Positions 26,678-35,970 are shown, numbered from the stretch's first letter. The stretch: 64,000 nt of DNA from an uncultured Fibrobacter sp. (GCA_900313675.1 OMSO01000016.1:1-64000); one strand, 5' to 3'. Numbers and translations: made by a program. The notes: generated by a model from the sequence alone, not told the origin.

Positions 26678-28696
26678 TTAATATCCATAGCCACATTGCA
26701 AATCGGTAGGGGCATCATCATTGATGATAAGCAAGTAAGCCTGACCCGCCGAGACACTGGTTCCTGTTGAGCACCAGTTTTCTTTGCATGAAGCGATGGT
26801 CTTCCCGTCAAACGAACCTACCGTAACGGGTGAACCCGTTGGCGTAGAAGCTGATTTACACCTAAATGTATGCGAAATAGACGGCGTTATTTTGTACTTT
26901 CCTGGAGCATAGTCCTCAAAAGTTGTCGTCGACGGCACTCGAGTCTCATCCACCACCACATACGTCACATCAAAGGTTCTTGACCTTGGTCCCAAATAAT
27001 TACTCAACGTCAAGGTGTAATTGACCTTAGCATCGGTAGACATTCCTTCAAAGGTTATAGCGCCGCCCGTGTAATAGGAGCCACTCGACAAGGGGGTGGA
27101 CTCTCCCGTCACCTTCAATTCATAGGAGCACTTGTCGGAATCATAGTTACACCCCGTTATGGAACTCGGCGTAACTTTGTAAGATGCCTCCCCAGCAAAC
27201 GTCGTTATATTACTTACAGCGAAATTAGGAATGACCTCTTCTGAGTAAACGGCGTAAGCACTGGCACAACTGACTTCCGTAATCTCGTCCTCCTCATTTG
27301 TAATATTCACTTTAACCGCCTGATTTATGGCCGTGGTGTAAGTTCTAGAAACACTAGTTCCATGTTCTCCCGCCAAAGCACCGGCCCAATCAATAGACTT
27401 GATTTCATAGCACCCTGCGGTCTGAATAAGATTCCACTCGTAAGAAATCTGTTTTGGATTATTTTTCCATATATTGTCGTTAGCATCTGCAGGAATCTTT
27501 GTTCTACTACACTGATATGTGTTGGCGGTCTTGCAAGGGGATTTGACCCTTAACGGGTCGCACACCACATTTTCTCCACCCATAGAGAACTGCACCCCCT
27601 CTTTTATACCAACCGTCGAAAATGAAACAACAAAATCATATTTTTGTTGAGGGGCATTATAGGAATGTTCCTCATGTACTATGGAAGCGCCTGTGTTTTC
27701 CACTGTCACGTTCCATTCTACCTCGTTATAACCGTTGCAGGTGTTATCCTCAGCTGGCGTAAACGTGTAGGTAACGGGTTCTCCTTTGACTCCCGGACTA
27801 GGCAAGGCAACACAGGTTCCCTTAAGAGTTTGTGGACCACAGGCCATTGCATTAGAACTAACTCCCGTATGGTGCGTGGCAGAACTACTACTCAATTGAA
27901 CCACCGTCTCGGAACTACTACTCTCGGACACTGAACTTACACTAACAACAATCTTGGAACTGCTACTACGTTCATGATAAATACTAGAACTGCTCGCCAC
28001 CCCAAGACTAGAGCTGCTGCTGCTCAAAAAGCTCAAATCCACAGAACTACTGCTGGTTACCTTCTTGGAGCTGCTGCTACGGATAATCGTAGAACTGCTG
28101 AGCACCTTTATGCTGGAACTGCTGTTCAAAAAGCTCAAGTCCACGGAACTGCTGCTGGTGGACTTCTTGGAACTGCTGCTGCGGTCGTGTGCCACAGAAG
28201 TGCCGCCCGAGCCAGAGCCGTTGCTTTCAGCGCCATCGCCGCCGTCGGTATATTCGTCTACCTCGTAGCCGCTGGCACTGCTCCGCTTGCTGGAGCTGCC
28301 CGAAGTGGCGGTACCTCCGCTGCTGGTCACGTCTTCGTCGTCATCGTCATTACTGTTAGAGGAAAAATTGAAAACCGGAAGCTTCTTGCCGCTCTTGTCG
28401 TAAATGAAGGCGGAATCCCCTTCTACTATGACGATATTTCCAGAAGAATCCCTGAGCACCTTGGTGTAATCACCTTGGTAGATTTCACCGGTCTTCTTGG
28501 CCTTTTCCCAACAGGCGTCGTCCTTTTTACAGGCTTCGACAATGCTGTCCAGCATGTCGTAGTCGATGGTACTCGGGAAACGGCTGATCATCAAGAGTTC
28601 GGTATCGCTCAGCGAATCCACCGAACCGTCACCGCAAGACCAAAGCAGAAGCCCTGCCGCCAAAATCGCAAATCCCAAGACACTTTTTCTAAGCAT
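26678..28696 (-). CDS. Surface lipoprotein with poly-serine linkers
   Basis: 672 aa. ATG at 28696 follows GGGGGAG. Lipoprotein signal ending LLLWSCGD (Cys about 21). Residues about 25-110 are a short Asp/Lys-rich domain. About 120-275 are low-complexity serine stretches, including a tandem duplication (SSSSKK, TSSSSVDLSFL, SSSS twice). The C-terminal 400 residues hold repeated beta domains with spaced Cys (YTFTPAEDNTCNGYNEVEWN, YSCSRTKIP-like, CNYDSDKCSYELKVTG). Poly-Ser linkers are typical of Fibrobacter secreted proteins. The architecture suggests a cell-surface binding protein; no enzyme motif was recognised. It lies upstream of the giant cadherin gene in the same direction, but each has its own promoter-like box and there is a terminator between, so they need not be co-transcribed. 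Confidence 0.85.
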   Translation of the reverse strand: MLRKSVLGFAILAAGLLLWSCGDGSVDSLSDTELLMISRFPSTIDYDMLDSIVEACKKDDACWEKAKKTGEIYQGDYTKVLRDSSGNIVIVEGDSAFIYDKSGKKLPVFNFSSNSNDDDDEDVTSSGGTATSGSSSKRSSASGYEVDEYTDGGDGAESNGSGSGGTSVAHDRSSSSKKSTSSSSVDLSFLNSSSSIKVLSSSTIIRSSSSKKVTSSSSVDLSFLSSSSSSLGVASSSSIYHERSSSSKIVVSVSSVSESSSSETVVQLSSSSATHHTGVSSNAMACGPQTLKGTCVALPSPGVKGEPVTYTFTPAEDNTCNGYNEVEWNVTVENTGASIVHEEHSYNAPQQKYDFVVSFSTVGIKEGVQFSMGGENVVCDPLRVKSPCKTANTYQCSRTKIPADANDNIWKNNPKQISYEWNLIQTAGCYEIKSIDWAGALAGEHGTSVSRTYTTAINQAVKVNITNEEDEITEVSCASAYAVYSEEVIPNFAVSNITTFAGEASYKVTPSSITGCNYDSDKCSYELKVTGESTPLSSGSYYTGGAITFEGMSTDAKVNYTLTLSNYLGPRSRTFDVTYVVVDETRVPSTTTFEDYAPGKYKITPSISHTFRCKSASTPTGSPVTVGSFDGKTIASCKENWCSTGTSVSAGQAYLLIINDDAPTDLQCGYGY

Positions 28697-28882
28697 ATCT
28701 CCCCCTTATGTAGCCATAAGCGACAAGAGTGTAGTATAAATATAATATTTGAGGGCTTTCCGCACAACCAATTGTAAAAAAAACTATGCATTTTATCACG
28801 GATAAAGTGATTTCCTGCAGAATTCCGAGCAATTCATTCCAAAAAAAGCAACCCGCCGGTTATTCCGACGAGATGCTTTATC

Positions 28883-28910
28883 GGTGATCCCGACTCAAGG
28901 CCGGGATGAC
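28883..28910 (-). repeat. Dispersed GTCAT...ATC palindromic element, copy 4
   Basis: Minus-strand GTCATCCCGG, CCTTGAGT, CGGGATCACC: stem ATCCCG/CGGGAT. It lies just after the stop of the fumarase gene. Same family as 1868, 13901, 19640 and 37224. Confidence 0.6.
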
Positions 28911-28919
28911 AATTCGGGA

Positions 28920-30557
28920 TTAGAGCAAGTCCTTGAAAAAGTCGTTGCCCTTGTCGTCAACAAGGATGAAGGCCGGGAAATCCTTGATGGTGATCTTGCG
29001 GATGGCTTCCATGCCCAGTTCCGGGAAGGCCACGATGTCGTTGCTCAAAATGTTCTGCTCGGCAAGGATAGCCGCCGGGCCGCCGATGGAGCCCAGATAG
29101 AAGCCGCCGTACTTGTGGCAGGCGTCGGTCACGTCCTGGCTGCGGTTGCCCTTCGCCACCATGATCATAGAAGCTCCCTTGCTCTGGAAGCGCATCACGT
29201 ACGGGTCCATGCGGCCGGCGGTCGTGGGGCCAAAGCTTCCGGTAGGCATGCCTTCCGGAGTCTTGGCCGGGCCGGCGTAGTAAATCGGGTGGTTGCTGAC
29301 GACTTCGAGCACGGTCTTCTCGATATCGGAGAGGGCCTCGCCCTTTTCCTGCTTGTCGAAGATTTCGGCAATCTTGGCGTGAGCCATGTCGCGGGCCACA
29401 ATCATGGTGCCCTTCAGGTTCAGGCGGGTCTTCACCGGGTACTTGGTGAGTTCGGCGAGCACGTCCTTCATGGGGCGGTCAAGGTCGATTTCTACCGCCG
29501 GGGCCATGTTCACGGCGTCGCCCTTGGGCAAATACTGTTCCGGATGGTGTTCCATTTTCTCGAGCCAGAGGCCGTTCTCGTCAATCTTTGCCTTGATGTT
29601 GCGGTCGGCAGAGCAAGAGACACCGATAGAGACCGGGCAGCTAGCCGCATGGCGCGGGCAGCGGATCACGCGCACGTCGTGCACAAAATACTTGCCGCCG
29701 AACTGGGCGCCAATGCCCGTCTTCTGGCAGATGTGCAAAACCTTTTCTTCCATTTCCAGGTCGCGGAACATGCGTCCGCCTTCAGAACCGGTGGTCGGAA
29801 GGTCGTCCAGGTAGCCGCAGCTAGCGAGCTTCACGGTGTGGGTGTTCATTTCGGCAGAAGTTCCGCCAATCACGATGGCCAGGTGGTACGGGGGGCATGC
29901 CGCCGTACCCAAAGTCTTTACTTTGTCCGAAATAAACTTCTCAAGAGACTTGGGGTTGAGGAGCGCCTTGGTCATGGGCCAGTAGTAAGTCTTGTTGGCA
30001 GAGCCGCCGCCCTTGGCGACGAACAGGAACTTGAGGTCAGCCCCTTCTTCGGCGTGGATGTCAATCTGGGCGGGCAAGTTGCAAGCCGTATTCTTCTCCT
30101 CGTACATGGTGAGGGGGGCAATCTGGCTGTAGCGCAGGTTCTTGCCGGTGTAGGCGTTGTAGATACCTTCAGAAATCGCTTTCGCGTCGTCGGCGCCGGT
30201 CCAGACCTGCTGGCCCTTGTGGCAAATACAGATGGCTGTGCCGGTGTCCTGGCAGAACGGGAGAATTCCCTTGGCGGCCACGCAGGCGTTCTTCAAAAGC
30301 GTGAGGGCCACGAACTTGTCGTTGTCCGATGCCTCCGGGTCCTGCAAAATCTTCGCCACCTTCTGGGTGTGGGCCGGGCGGAGTCTGAAGCTCACTTCCT
30401 CGAACGCCGCCTGGGCGATCTTGGTCAGCGCCTCGGGGGCGACCTTCAAAATCTTCTTGCCTTCGAACTCGGCGACAGAAATGCCGTCCTTGCCGAGGTT
30501 CACGTATTCAGTCTTGTCTTCGCCGTGCTGCACGGTCGCTTCGTATTTGAATGCCAT
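28920..30557 (-). CDS. fum: Class I (iron-sulfur) fumarate hydratase
   Basis: Interconverts fumarate and malate in the cytoplasm. In a succinate-forming anaerobe it would run from malate to fumarate in the reductive branch; that direction is inferred. 545 aa, matching the single-chain FumA/FumB type (548 aa in E. coli) with fused alpha and beta domains. The three [4Fe-4S] cysteines are at the expected places: Cys102 in FCQDTGTA, Cys221 in GTAACPPYH and Cys315 in VSCSADRN. The C-terminal domain has the [17 protein letters not shown] and [14 protein letters not shown] motifs. The 5' leader contains heptamer repeats (30564-30605). Monocistronic. Confidence 0.96.
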   Translation of the reverse strand: MAFKYEATVQHGEDKTEYVNLGKDGISVAEFEGKKILKVAPEALTKIAQAAFEEVSFRLRPAHTQKVAKILQDPEASDNDKFVALTLLKNACVAAKGILPFCQDTGTAICICHKGQQVWTGADDAKAISEGIYNAYTGKNLRYSQIAPLTMYEEKNTACNLPAQIDIHAEEGADLKFLFVAKGGGSANKTYYWPMTKALLNPKSLEKFISDKVKTLGTAACPPYHLAIVIGGTSAEMNTHTVKLASCGYLDDLPTTGSEGGRMFRDLEMEEKVLHICQKTGIGAQFGGKYFVHDVRVIRCPRHAASCPVSIGVSCSADRNIKAKIDENGLWLEKMEHHPEQYLPKGDAVNMAPAVEIDLDRPMKDVLAELTKYPVKTRLNLKGTMIVARDMAHAKIAEIFDKQEKGEALSDIEKTVLEVVSNHPIYYAGPAKTPEGMPTGSFGPTTAGRMDPYVMRFQSKGASMIMVAKGNRSQDVTDACHKYGGFYLGSIGGPAAILAEQNILSNDIVAFPELGMEAIRKITIKDFPAFILVDDKGNDFFKDLL

Positions 30558-30563
30558 AGTAGT

Positions 30564-30605
30564 TTAGGGGTTAGGGGTTAGGATCTAGGGGTTAGGGGTT
30601 ACGGG
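30564..30605 (+). repeat. Six 7-bp units TTAGGGG in the fumarase leader
   Basis: TTAGGGG, TTAGGGG, TTAGGAT, CTAGGGG, TTAGGGG, TTACGGG, starting seven bases upstream of the fumarase ATG (the gene is on the other strand). Telomere-like in look only; it belongs with the other 7-bp-period arrays of this window. Confidence 0.9.
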
Positions 30606-30902
30606 GAAAGCCTTCCCCTCGCTCCATAATAGCCGACTTGAGCCGTCTATTATTTCGCTACCCTTTCTAGCGGGCTTCAATCGCCAGCCCGCAACGCCTG
30701 GCTTACAGTTCATATATTACAAGATAAAATTTCCATGCCCAAATGGAGCGTTTTCGGCTCTTTTAGGCCGCAATAATCAGCAAAAAAGCGACAAAAGGAT
30801 AAAAAAAGCGGACAAAATGATTTTTTTTGAAAAAAAGTGAGCAAATCGGACAAAGAAGTGCTATTTTTAGAGCGTTAAAGTTTAAACATAGAGAGGATTA
30901 CT

Positions 30903-31559
30903 ATGAAGATTAAGAATCTGTTGCTGGCAACCATGCTGGCTTCTGCCGTTGCCTTTGCTGCCGATGCCGCAAAGCCTGCCGCCGCAGCCCCCGCTGCCGC
31001 TCCTGCAAAGACCGAAGCCGCCGCACCGGCTGCTGCTCCTGCCCCGGCTGCTGAAGCCGCCGCTCCTGCAGCTGCTGCCCCTGCTGAGGCCGCACCGGCA
31101 CCCGCTGCCGAAGCTGCTCCTGCTGCCGCACCTGCTGAAGCCGCTGCCGCTCCTGCCGCAGCCCCTGCTGATTCTGCTGCTCAGCCTGCTGCCGAAGCCG
31201 CTGCCGCTCCCGCCGCAGTCCCTGCAGATTCCGCTGCTCAGCCTGCTGAAGCAGCCGCACCCGCCGACTCCGCTGCCGCCGCTCCGGCTGAAGCCGTAGC
31301 CGCCGCAGATACCGCCAAGGCCGACTCCGCCGAAGTGCTGGAAGCCAAGACCGAAGAAGCTCCGGTTGACAGCGCCGCCCTCGCCCAGTCCGAAGCCGAC
31401 AAGAAGGCCGCCGAAGAAGCCGCCAAGGCCGAAGCCGCTGCTCCTTCTGAGTCTACCGCTTCTGCCAAGTCCTCCATCATGGAAAACCCCTGGGAATTCC
31501 TGATTGTCTCCGCCGCCTTCGTGGCATCCGTGCTGGTGATTATCTTCACCGGGGACTGA
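30903..31559 (+). CDS. Ala/Pro/Glu-rich protein with signal peptide and C-terminal membrane helix
   Basis: 218 aa; GAGAGGA lies upstream of the ATG. Signal peptide (LLLATMLASAVAFAA) then about 155 residues of low-complexity AAPAEAAPAPA-type sequence that becomes more acidic (ADSAAAAPAEAVAAADTAK, EEAAKAEAAAPSE). It ends in one membrane helix near the C terminus (FLIVSAAFVASVLVIIFTG). Such sequence is expected to be an extended flexible arm, so the protein may span the periplasm from one membrane. No domain was recognised. Large open frames on the other strand over this gene are shadows of its composition. The initiation site and signal peptide support a real, expressed gene; the function is unknown. 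Confidence 0.8.
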   Translation: MKIKNLLLATMLASAVAFAADAAKPAAAAPAAAPAKTEAAAPAAAPAPAAEAAAPAAAAPAEAAPAPAAEAAPAAAPAEAAAAPAAAPADSAAQPAAEAAAAPAAVPADSAAQPAEAAAPADSAAAAPAEAVAAADTAKADSAEVLEAKTEEAPVDSAALAQSEADKKAAEEAAKAEAAAPSESTASAKSSIMENPWEFLIVSAAFVASVLVIIFTGD

Positions 31560-31565
31560 TACTGA

Positions 31566-31702
31566 CCGCTCGTTCGTCTTTTTGAGCGAAGTTCCTCCGG
31601 AATCTCACTCGCTCCCACCTAAAGGTGGCCATGTACACTAAGGCATAAAAGCCAAGTGTCCAAAGGTCGCAACCGCCCCAGTTTAATAACTGGGGCTTTG
31701 TT
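31566..31702 (+). other. Series of hairpins after the Ala/Pro-rich gene, possible structured RNA
   Basis: In order: CGCTC...GAGCG (31567-31587), CCACC-TAAA-GGTGG (31616-31629), an extended hairpin with outer GGCC/GGTC, ACACT/AGTGT and GGC/GCC (31627-31668), and GCCCCAGTT-TTAAT-type loop-AACTGGGGC (31675-31696) followed by CTTTGTT. Could be a long structured 3' UTR or an independent small RNA; no known family was recognised. Confidence 0.4.
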
Positions 31703-31740
31703 GCTCACAGAAGCGACAGTTCTAGTTTTATCTAAGGATT

Positions 31741-31769
31741 AAAAAGCCCGACTAGGTCGGGCTTTTTTT
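31741..31769 (+). terminator. Rho-independent terminator
   Basis: AAAAAGCCCGAC, TAG, GTCGGGCTTTTTTT: 12-bp stem plus T run, ending transcription from the Ala/Pro-rich gene. Confidence 0.9.
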
Positions 31770-31770
31770 G

Positions 31771-32012
31771 TTTGCGACAAGGGAGGGCTTCCGCCCTCCC
31801 TAAGACCCTCCCTACACGTTGTATTCGCTACAATCGCAGGTTTGAAACCCTGGTACGCGAATACAACCGTGGGCGCTCTCGATGAGAGCTATTTGCGACA
31901 AGGGAGGGCTTCCGCCCTCCCTAAAACCCTCCCTACACGTTGTATTCGCTACAATCGCAGGTTTGAAGCTCTGAAACGCGAATACAACCGTGGGCGCTCT
32001 CGATGAGAGCGC
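31771..32012. repeat. 121-bp structured sequence in two tandem copies
   Basis: Copy 1 is 31771-31891 and copy 2 is 31892-32012, differing at a handful of positions. Each copy has three palindromes: GGGAGGGC-TTCC-GCCCTCCC, the long pair CGTTGTATTCGC ... GCGAATACAACCG, and GGGCGCTCTC-GAT-GAGAGC. The second copy runs into the stop codon of tex. Confidence 0.9.
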
Positions 32013-34417
32013 TATTTAGCCTTTTTCATAATCTGCTTGAGCATGGAGTTGAGTTTGCCGATCTGGACGGGGGCGGCTGGCTTTTTCGGCTGCTGGCCCG
32101 GGCGTTCCTTACCGGCAATCTTGTTCTTCAGGTCGGCGATGGTAGCGTGGCCCTGGATGCCCCCCTGGGGGCGTCCGCCGCGGTTATCGCGGCCGCGGCC
32201 ACCGAAACCGCCCTTGGGTCCGCCGACACGCTGGCCGCGCGGGCCACTGGCACCTGCACCGGCAACACCATCGGTTGATTCCTGCTTCATGGAGAGGCTG
32301 ATGCGCTTCTGGTTTGCGTCCACCGCCACCACGCGGACCTTCACGATGTCGCCCACCGTCAAGGCCTCCTTGGCGTCGGCAATGAACTTGTCGCTGATTT
32401 CGGACACGTGCACCAGACCGTCCTGATGGACACCGATATCCACGAAGGCACCGAAGTTCGCCACGTTGGTCACCACGCCTTCCATCCAGCTGCCCGTCAC
32501 CAGGTCGTTGATGGTCTTGATGCGGTCGTCGAACTTGGCATAGCGGAATTCCTTACGGGGGTCGCGGCTGGGCTTCTGGAGTTCCTTCAGAATGTCGTCC
32601 AGGGTAGCCTTACCCACCTCGTCGGAGAGGAACTCTTCCAGGTTGATGGCCTTCACCGCCTCGGCGTTGCCCACCATATCCTTCACGGAGACTCCGGCCT
32701 TTTCGGCCATCTTCTCCACCAGGGCGTAGTTTTCGGGGTGCACGGCGGAATCGTCCAGCGGGTTTTCCGCACCGGGGATACGCATAAAGCCTGCGGCCTG
32801 TTCAAAAGCCTTGGGGCCAAAGCCCTTCACGTTCTTCAGGGCTTCGCGGCTGGCGTAAGCGCCGTTCTCTTCACGATACTTCACAATGGCTTCAGAAAGG
32901 GTGCTGCTCAGGCCCGCCACGTGGGAAAGGAGCGGTGCGGAGGCGCTGTTCACATCCACGCCCACCATGTTCACGCAGCTTTCCACCACTTCGTCCAGGC
33001 GCTTCTTCAGTTCGCGCTGGTTCACGTCGTGCTGGTACTGGCCCACACCGATAGACTGGGGGTCCACCTTCACCAGTTCGGCAAGGGGGTCCTGTAGACG
33101 GCGACCGATAGAAATGGCTCCACGGGTGGTCACGTCTTCTTTCGGGAATTCCTGGATGGCAATCATGCTGGCACTATAGACAGAAGCACCCGCCTCGCTC
33201 ACAATGACGCGGGGCGGAACCTTGCCCTTGAACTTCAGGGCCATCTCGCCACAGAAGGCGTCGGTCTCGCGGCTTGCGGTACCGTTACCGATGGCAATCA
33301 GGTCTATCTTGTACTTGTCGATAAGCTGCATCAGGTAGACGCAGGCGCCGGCCTTGTCGTTCTTGGGTTCGTGAGGGTAAATCACGCCATGGTCCATGAA
33401 CTTGCCGTTCTCATCCAAAACAGCCACCTTGCAGCCGGTACGGAAACCAGGGTCCAGGGCAAGTACGGCCTTGTGGCCAGCGGGGGCGGCCAGCAAAACG
33501 TCTTGCAGGTTCTTGCTGAACACCTTGAAGGCCTCCTCTTCGGCAGCGTCCTTCAAAAGCAGGCGCACTTCGCTTTCCATGCTGGGCTGCAGCAGGCGCT
33601 CCCAAGCGTCCTGGCACATGTCTTCCAGGTAGGGTTTCCACACGGAATCCTTCTTGATGACCTGGGCCTTCAGGTAGCCCACCAGTTCTTCGGTAGGCAC
33701 TTCGATAGAAAGGCGGAGCACCTTTTCCTTTTCGCCACGGCGGAGTGCCAGCATGCGGTGGCTCGGAATCTTGGAAACGGGTTCGCTGAAGTCGTAGTAG
33801 TCCTTGAACTTGGTCTCCTGCTTCTCGAAATCCTTCTTGACCTTGCTGACCATGACGCCCTTCTTTTCCATCTGGGCGCGGAGGTACTGGCGGAATTCCG
33901 TGTTGTCGGCCACTTCTTCGGCCAAAATGTCGGCTGCACCCTTGAGGGCGGCCTTCGGGTCGGCCAGGCCCTTTTCTTCGGAGAGGTAGATGCGGGCGAT
34001 TTCTTCGGCGGTATTGCTGGTGTCTTCCTGTTCCCACATCAGGCGGGCGAGCGGCTCCAGGCCAAGTTCCTTGGCGATGGTGGCGCGGGTGCGCTTCTTG
34101 GGCTTGTAGGGGGCGTAAATGTCTTCAAGCAGGGTCTTGTCCTTGCAGGCCTCGATCTGGGCCTTCAGTTCGGGAGTAAGCTTGCCCTGTTCCTCGATGC
34201 TCTTGAGGATGGTTTCCTTGCGGTCGGTCAGTTCCTGCAGGTAGTCGCGACGGTGGCTGATGTCGCGGAGTTCAATTTCGTTCAGGGTTCCCGTCTGGTC
34301 CTTGCGGTAACGGGCGATAAAGGGGATAGTGCCCCCCTGGTCCATGAGTTCCAGGGCCTTGGCCACGCGCCAAGTTTCAAGTTTCAGCTCTTCAGCAATA
34401 ATGGCAGAAAAATCCAT
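32012..34417 (-). CDS. tex: Tex transcription accessory / RNA-binding protein
   Basis: 801 aa, usual length for Tex (about 770-800). N-terminal HTH-rich region (IPFIARYRKDQTGTLNE, LREL-type helices), YqgF/RNase H-like domain (VLALDPGFRTGCKVAVLD, IAIGNGTASRETD), helix-hairpin-helix domains (SSTLSEAIVKYREENGAY, LKNVKGFGPKAFEQAAGF) and a C-terminal S1 domain (VVTNVANFGAFVDIGVHQDG). After S1 it carries an extra Gly/Arg-rich tail (GFGGRGRDNRGGRPQGG) and a basic end, a common addition that may aid RNA binding. Family role: nucleic-acid binding factor affecting transcription and RNA turnover; the exact role here is not shown. A TATATTC box lies about 95 nt upstream (34511-34520). Confidence 0.95.
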   Translation of the reverse strand: MDFSAIIAEELKLETWRVAKALELMDQGGTIPFIARYRKDQTGTLNEIELRDISHRRDYLQELTDRKETILKSIEEQGKLTPELKAQIEACKDKTLLEDIYAPYKPKKRTRATIAKELGLEPLARLMWEQEDTSNTAEEIARIYLSEEKGLADPKAALKGAADILAEEVADNTEFRQYLRAQMEKKGVMVSKVKKDFEKQETKFKDYYDFSEPVSKIPSHRMLALRRGEKEKVLRLSIEVPTEELVGYLKAQVIKKDSVWKPYLEDMCQDAWERLLQPSMESEVRLLLKDAAEEEAFKVFSKNLQDVLLAAPAGHKAVLALDPGFRTGCKVAVLDENGKFMDHGVIYPHEPKNDKAGACVYLMQLIDKYKIDLIAIGNGTASRETDAFCGEMALKFKGKVPPRVIVSEAGASVYSASMIAIQEFPKEDVTTRGAISIGRRLQDPLAELVKVDPQSIGVGQYQHDVNQRELKKRLDEVVESCVNMVGVDVNSASAPLLSHVAGLSSTLSEAIVKYREENGAYASREALKNVKGFGPKAFEQAAGFMRIPGAENPLDDSAVHPENYALVEKMAEKAGVSVKDMVGNAEAVKAINLEEFLSDEVGKATLDDILKELQKPSRDPRKEFRYAKFDDRIKTINDLVTGSWMEGVVTNVANFGAFVDIGVHQDGLVHVSEISDKFIADAKEALTVGDIVKVRVVAVDANQKRISLSMKQESTDGVAGAGASGPRGQRVGGPKGGFGGRGRDNRGGRPQGGIQGHATIADLKNKIAGKERPGQQPKKPAAPVQIGKLNSMLKQIMKKAK

Positions 34418-34555
34418 AATTCATTTTCCGATTGGAGGGTCCTAGTCTTCCGAAAAGGCCCTAAGTTAAACAACCCGGCGACGTCTGCCGCAGGGCACCC
34501 TCGCGGGTCTGTTGAATATAGTAAAAGGTCACCTCAAAAAGGGAATTTTTAGGCT

Positions 34556-35701
34556 CTAATGGCGGCCAGAAGGTCTCGGTTTCGGGGCCGAAGAAGTCCT
34601 GGACCTGGGGGCCGGCTGGCTGATGGAGCCTCCCTGGTTCCTGGAATCGTAACGACGGTTGTCGTAGCGTCTGGAATCGTCGTCGCTGTCCACATAACGG
34701 GTCGGGAGCCTTTCCGGTTCGATACCGCCCGGGCCCGGTGCTGGCCGCCTTGCCGCAGGAGCGGAGGCGGGGCTGGCCGCAGGGTAAGACTGGGGAGCAG
34801 GCGCCGTCATCACTCGGGTGGCAGGTGCAGGAGCGACGCGTGTCGCCGGTGCAGGTGCCGTCGACATTCTGGCTCCAGAGGGAGCAGGCGCCACCCGTAC
34901 CGCAGGAGCGGGAGCCACACGGCTGGCGGGTGCCGGAGCGGGCCTTCTCGGAGGCGGGCTGTTAAAGTGGTGAGGCGGGCGGTAGCGCCTCGGGTGCCGG
35001 GGAATCGGCCGATGGGCATACCAGCGGGTATCCCGCACGTAGATAACGCGGGGGCCCCAGTCTATCCAGCAGGAACCCCAACCCCACTCGCCGAACCAGG
35101 TGCCGAGCCACACGCCGGAACCGTAATAGACACGGCTATAGCCGTCATAACGCACGTAATAGACCACGCGGGGGTTATAGACCGGCACGTAAACGTATTC
35201 CTTCTGCACCGGGTAGATGGTGATGTTGTCGCCGGTCTCCACCTTTACCTGTTCATTTGTCTTCAGGTGTCCGTAGGCGTAGGCCTTCTGGCGCATGCGC
35301 TGAACCGCCTCCATCACGTCTTCTTTCTGGTTGGTGACGGCATCGCCCAGCTGGTCGGTCCAGGTGCGGTACTTGCTCATCATGGAAAGCACCGACGGGA
35401 ACGGCAAAAGCGCCTGCACGCTGGGGTCGTATGGCAGGTTCGCCTCCTCGATGGCGTTGGCGAGGGTCTCCCCCTTCAGGTTCTTGTGGGATTCCGCCCA
35501 CAGTGCGGCGGGGGCAATCTGGTTTCCGTAGGTGGAAGCATCCAACACCTGCACCAAAAGCGGGTCAGGGTAAAGGGCGATGTTTGCCACCAGGGTGTCC
35601 AGCTCCGAAGTAGAGTAGTTGGCCTGGGCAAAGCCCGAAACACCAAGGCAAAGGACCAGCGCGGCCATCACATTCAGCAATCTCGAAAACAACCTGTCCA
35701 C
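34556..35701 (-). CDS. DUF3300 exported protein
   Basis: 381 aa from the GTG at 35701. AAAGGAGG 5 nt upstream decides this start over an in-frame upstream codon, and it gives a proper signal peptide (VMAALVLCLGVSGFAQA). Residues about 25-200 match DUF3300 (LDTLVANIALYPDPLLVQVL, WTDQLGDAV, QKAYAYGHLKTNEQ, YVYVPVYNPRVVYY). The C-terminal 180 residues are disordered, with Pro/Ala/Arg repeats (RVAPAPA-type units). DUF3300 proteins are envelope proteins of unknown role. TATATTTAACG at 35725-35733 on the minus strand is a likely -10 region. Confidence 0.88.
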   Translation of the reverse strand: MDRLFSRLLNVMAALVLCLGVSGFAQANYSTSELDTLVANIALYPDPLLVQVLDASTYGNQIAPAALWAESHKNLKGETLANAIEEANLPYDPSVQALLPFPSVLSMMSKYRTWTDQLGDAVTNQKEDVMEAVQRMRQKAYAYGHLKTNEQVKVETGDNITIYPVQKEYVYVPVYNPRVVYYVRYDGYSRVYYGSGVWLGTWFGEWGWGSCWIDWGPRVIYVRDTRWYAHRPIPRHPRRYRPPHHFNSPPPRRPAPAPASRVAPAPAVRVAPAPSGARMSTAPAPATRVAPAPATRVMTAPAPQSYPAASPASAPAARRPAPGPGGIEPERLPTRYVDSDDDSRRYDNRRYDSRNQGGSISQPAPRSRTSSAPKPRPSGRH

Positions 35702-35724
35702 GGGAACCTCCTTTGCAGTTCTCG

Positions 35725-35733
35725 TTAAATATA
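35725..35733 (-). promoter_or_regulatory. -10-like box TATATTTAA for the DUF3300 gene
   Basis: Minus-strand TATATTTAA about 24 nt before the GTG start, leaving room for the AAAGGAGG site. Same string as other promoter-like boxes in the window. Confidence 0.55.
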
Positions 35734-35787
35734 CAAATTTACACAGCTTTGAATGTCCATTTTTCTCTACCAAGCTGGTAGAGAATA

Positions 35788-35970
35788 TCACAAACGGAAC
35801 AAGTCTATTTCTTCTCGAGTCAGTTCGCACATCGGCTTGCCGACCCTTTCTGCATAACGAGACAATTCCAATAGATTGACATGCATCGACGGAGCATCCT
35901 TGTACGGATCGGGAACAGCCTTGTAGGCCTCCATAGATTCCGCCAAGATGACTGGTCCTTTAGTTCCATT
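35788..35970 (-). CDS. Small protein downstream of and overlapping the GNAT gene
   Basis: 60 aa from the ATG at 35970, which overlaps the end of the GNAT gene by 11 nt in another frame; GGAG lies 10 nt upstream. The C-terminal part (HVNLLELSRYAERVGKPM, ELTREEIDLF) looks like two short amphipathic helices of a compact helical domain. No DNA-binding motif can be named with confidence. The overlap with an acetyltransferase gene implies coupled expression and probably a joint role. A toxin-antitoxin pair is one reading, but the usual order (antitoxin first, ribbon-helix-helix) is not seen. Confidence 0.7.
   Translation of the reverse strand, partial: NGTKGPVILAESMEAYKAVPDPYKDAPSMHVNLLELSRYAERVGKPMCELTREEIDLFRL

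Noticed and set aside
30564-30605. Telomere-like TTAGGGG repeat marking a linear chromosome end
   Set aside because: Only six imperfect units, internal to the contig and of the same period-7 type as other gene-edge arrays.
30910-31299. Arg/Gln-rich and Leu/Pro-rich proteins in other frames of the Ala/Pro gene
   Set aside because: Produced by the skewed codon composition of the real gene; no start signals.
33371-34552. Long plus-strand frame over tex
   Set aside because: Antisense shadow of a conserved gene; no ribosome site or family match.
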